Assembly (NCBI GenBank): GCA_028289425.1
Contig: JANQPL010000012.1
Coordinates: forward strand, 310,001 to 374,000
From: Alphaproteobacteria bacterium
GTDB lineage: Bacteria > Pseudomonadota > Alphaproteobacteria > JANQMY01
Length of the DNA stretch: 64,000 bases
Reading direction: 5' to 3'
The position numbers and the translations under genes are program-made. Shown here one piece after another: positions 62,670 through 64,000 of this stretch (within the stretch, counting starts at the first letter, position 1; every line of letters begins with the position of its first letter). Below the pieces are notes generated by a model, which was given only the letters and a program-made list of their open reading frames with translations, made no database searches and was not told the origin of the DNA.

Positions 62670-63871
62670 GTCGCTTTCTCCTCAAGCGGCAAGTGGGCGA
62701 CCACTTGAAATCCCCCTTCGGCGCGGGGGCCTGCCGCCAGCCGGCCGCCCAAAAGCTGCGCGCGTTCCCGCATCCCCGCAATCCCATGTCCCGCACCGGG
62801 CAGGGTGGTGGCGCCGGCACCGTCATTGGTGACGCGAATGACGATCTCGTTTTGCTCGACGCCGACAGAAACCTCGGCTCGCGCGGCCGGGGCTGCGTGC
62901 TTGAGCACATTGGTCAGCGCTTCCTGAACAATTCGGTACACGGAAAGATCCACCGGTGCGGCAAGATCTGTCACGCGTGGATCAATATCGCAGGTAATGT
63001 TCAGACCGGCGTCCTTGAGTTGATCGACCAATTGCGGAATGTTGACGACGCCCGCTTGAGGGGCCAAGTCGGCACTGTCTGCCTCCGGCCGCAGCACGTC
63101 CAGCAGATGGCGCAGCTCGTCAAGCGCTTGCCGCCCGGCTGTCTCCACTGCTTCCATGGCTGTGACGGCATCGTCCGGTTTGCTTGCGGCAACGGTTTTT
63201 GCGGCACCGGCTTGGACTGTCATCATGCTCACCCGATGGGCCACCACATCGTGCAATTCGCGGGCAATGCGCGTGCGTTCTTCGGCGACGGCCCGGCGCG
63301 CTTCGGCTGCTTGCTCCCGCTGAAGGGTTTCGGCGCGTTCCTGCAATAGGCTGAGATAGGCGTTGCGGTCGCCGATGCGCCATCCCGCAAACCAGACAAG
63401 CGATACGAACGCGAAGGCAAATCCGACTTCGGTAAGGGGATCGCCATGGCGCAGCGCGTTTAACACCATCCCCAGGGCGGCAATGCCTAAGCCCGCAAAT
63501 CTTGTTTGGTCATCGGCCCCATAGCGGCCCGCGCTGTAAATTGCGACAATGACACCGAACACGCTTTCCATGGTGATCACGCCCACAATCCACATAGTCG
63601 ACAAGGTGACAAGCGGACGGCTGCGCCGGCAGATCAAGCTCGCATTGGCGAGAATGATCAGCAGCAGCGTGGAGAACGGGATGCTGTGGATCGGACGAAA
63701 AACAAAATCGTCGTCGGGCCCCTCAAAGGTGACCATGGCGGTTAGGCAGAAGAAAATGACGGCCAGCACCGCATCCGATGCGCGCGGCCAGCGTGCAAAG
63801 GGCCCGCGGAACGGCCGCCAGCGGGTGGGGGTGCCAAGCGCCGTCTGTAGATTCATTTCATCCGCCATCAT
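62666..63871 (-). CDS. NarL-type sensor histidine kinase
   Basis: A 401-residue kinase with HisKA_3: TRIARELHDVVAHRVSMMTV (phospho-histidine), then VLKHAAPAARAEVSVGVE and the ATP-binding GAGHGIAGMRERAQLLGGRL. About five membrane spans precede it (residues 30-170), with no clear periplasmic domain, so it likely senses something in the membrane. Translationally coupled to the response regulator. The last 129 bases of the window hold no gene. Confidence 0.92.
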   Translation of the reverse strand: MMADEMNLQTALGTPTRWRPFRGPFARWPRASDAVLAVIFFCLTAMVTFEGPDDDFVFRPIHSIPFSTLLLIILANASLICRRSRPLVTLSTMWIVGVITMESVFGVIVAIYSAGRYGADDQTRFAGLGIAALGMVLNALRHGDPLTEVGFAFAFVSLVWFAGWRIGDRNAYLSLLQERAETLQREQAAEARRAVAEERTRIARELHDVVAHRVSMMTVQAGAAKTVAASKPDDAVTAMEAVETAGRQALDELRHLLDVLRPEADSADLAPQAGVVNIPQLVDQLKDAGLNITCDIDPRVTDLAAPVDLSVYRIVQEALTNVLKHAAPAARAEVSVGVEQNEIVIRVTNDGAGATTLPGAGHGIAGMRERAQLLGGRLAAGPRAEGGFQVVAHLPLEEKAT

Positions 63872-64000
63872 ATATGCCGGTTGCTGCCTTCTTGGTGACG
63901 TATCGGCGCACGGTACGCCATCCGCCCCCGGCCCGTCACCCTCCGCCGGGGGGAGTAGCGCCTCCCCCTAGAGGCGGAGAAAACACATCGGACAGAGCGG

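Overview
The window is chromosomal DNA from an alphaproteobacterium. The evidence is the gene order gyrA-coaD-two peptidyl-prolyl isomerases-queA-tgt, the acidic insertion in the GyrA C-terminal domain, and secF followed by Mth938-like and phytoene-synthase-like genes. I cannot name the order. A CYP153-type P450, a flavin monooxygenase and DUF1501/DUF1800 genes would fit an aerobic free-living heterotroph. Layout, left: 1-19.2 kb is ordinary housekeeping DNA (secF end, two genes related to mitochondrial complex I assembly factors, trmFO, an amidase, uvrA/ssb, gyrA, coaD, queA/tgt, an enoyl-CoA hydratase-like gene, dodecin). Middle: 19.44-32.99 kb is an integrated element inserted in the 3' end of tRNA-Lys and bounded by a perfect 46-bp direct repeat. 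It carries a tyrosine integrase, an AlpA-like regulator facing a ribbon-helix-helix regulator across a palindromic double promoter, a Prim-Pol/RepA-like replication protein abutting a 22-23 bp iteron array, and small and large terminase subunits with three unrecognised genes between them. I see no portal, major capsid, tail or lysis gene. The element therefore looks like a phage satellite that brings its own terminase. Its left third holds cargo on the opposite strand: a protein with a HEPN-type R-x4-H motif, a membrane protein coupled to an SNase-like nuclease, another membrane protein, and a degenerate tRNA-Gln 3' fragment that hints at an earlier or nested integration. Right: 33-64 kb is variable chromosome: a CinA-like gene, a dehydrogenase, a thioesterase, an MFS exporter, MsrA, small secreted proteins, two 27-40 residue membrane microproteins, a secreted VDSFPD-repeat protein, LysR/azoreductase, a DUF1501/DUF1800 pair, and two two-component systems. 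At 53.2-61.5 kb is an oxidative cluster (2OG dioxygenase, DUF169, CmcJ-like, flavin monooxygenase, TetR, CYP153-like P450, sterol-desaturase-family hydroxylase). In it a perfect palindrome combines the TetR operator with two divergent promoters, and a 30-bp perfect inverted repeat separates the first two genes.
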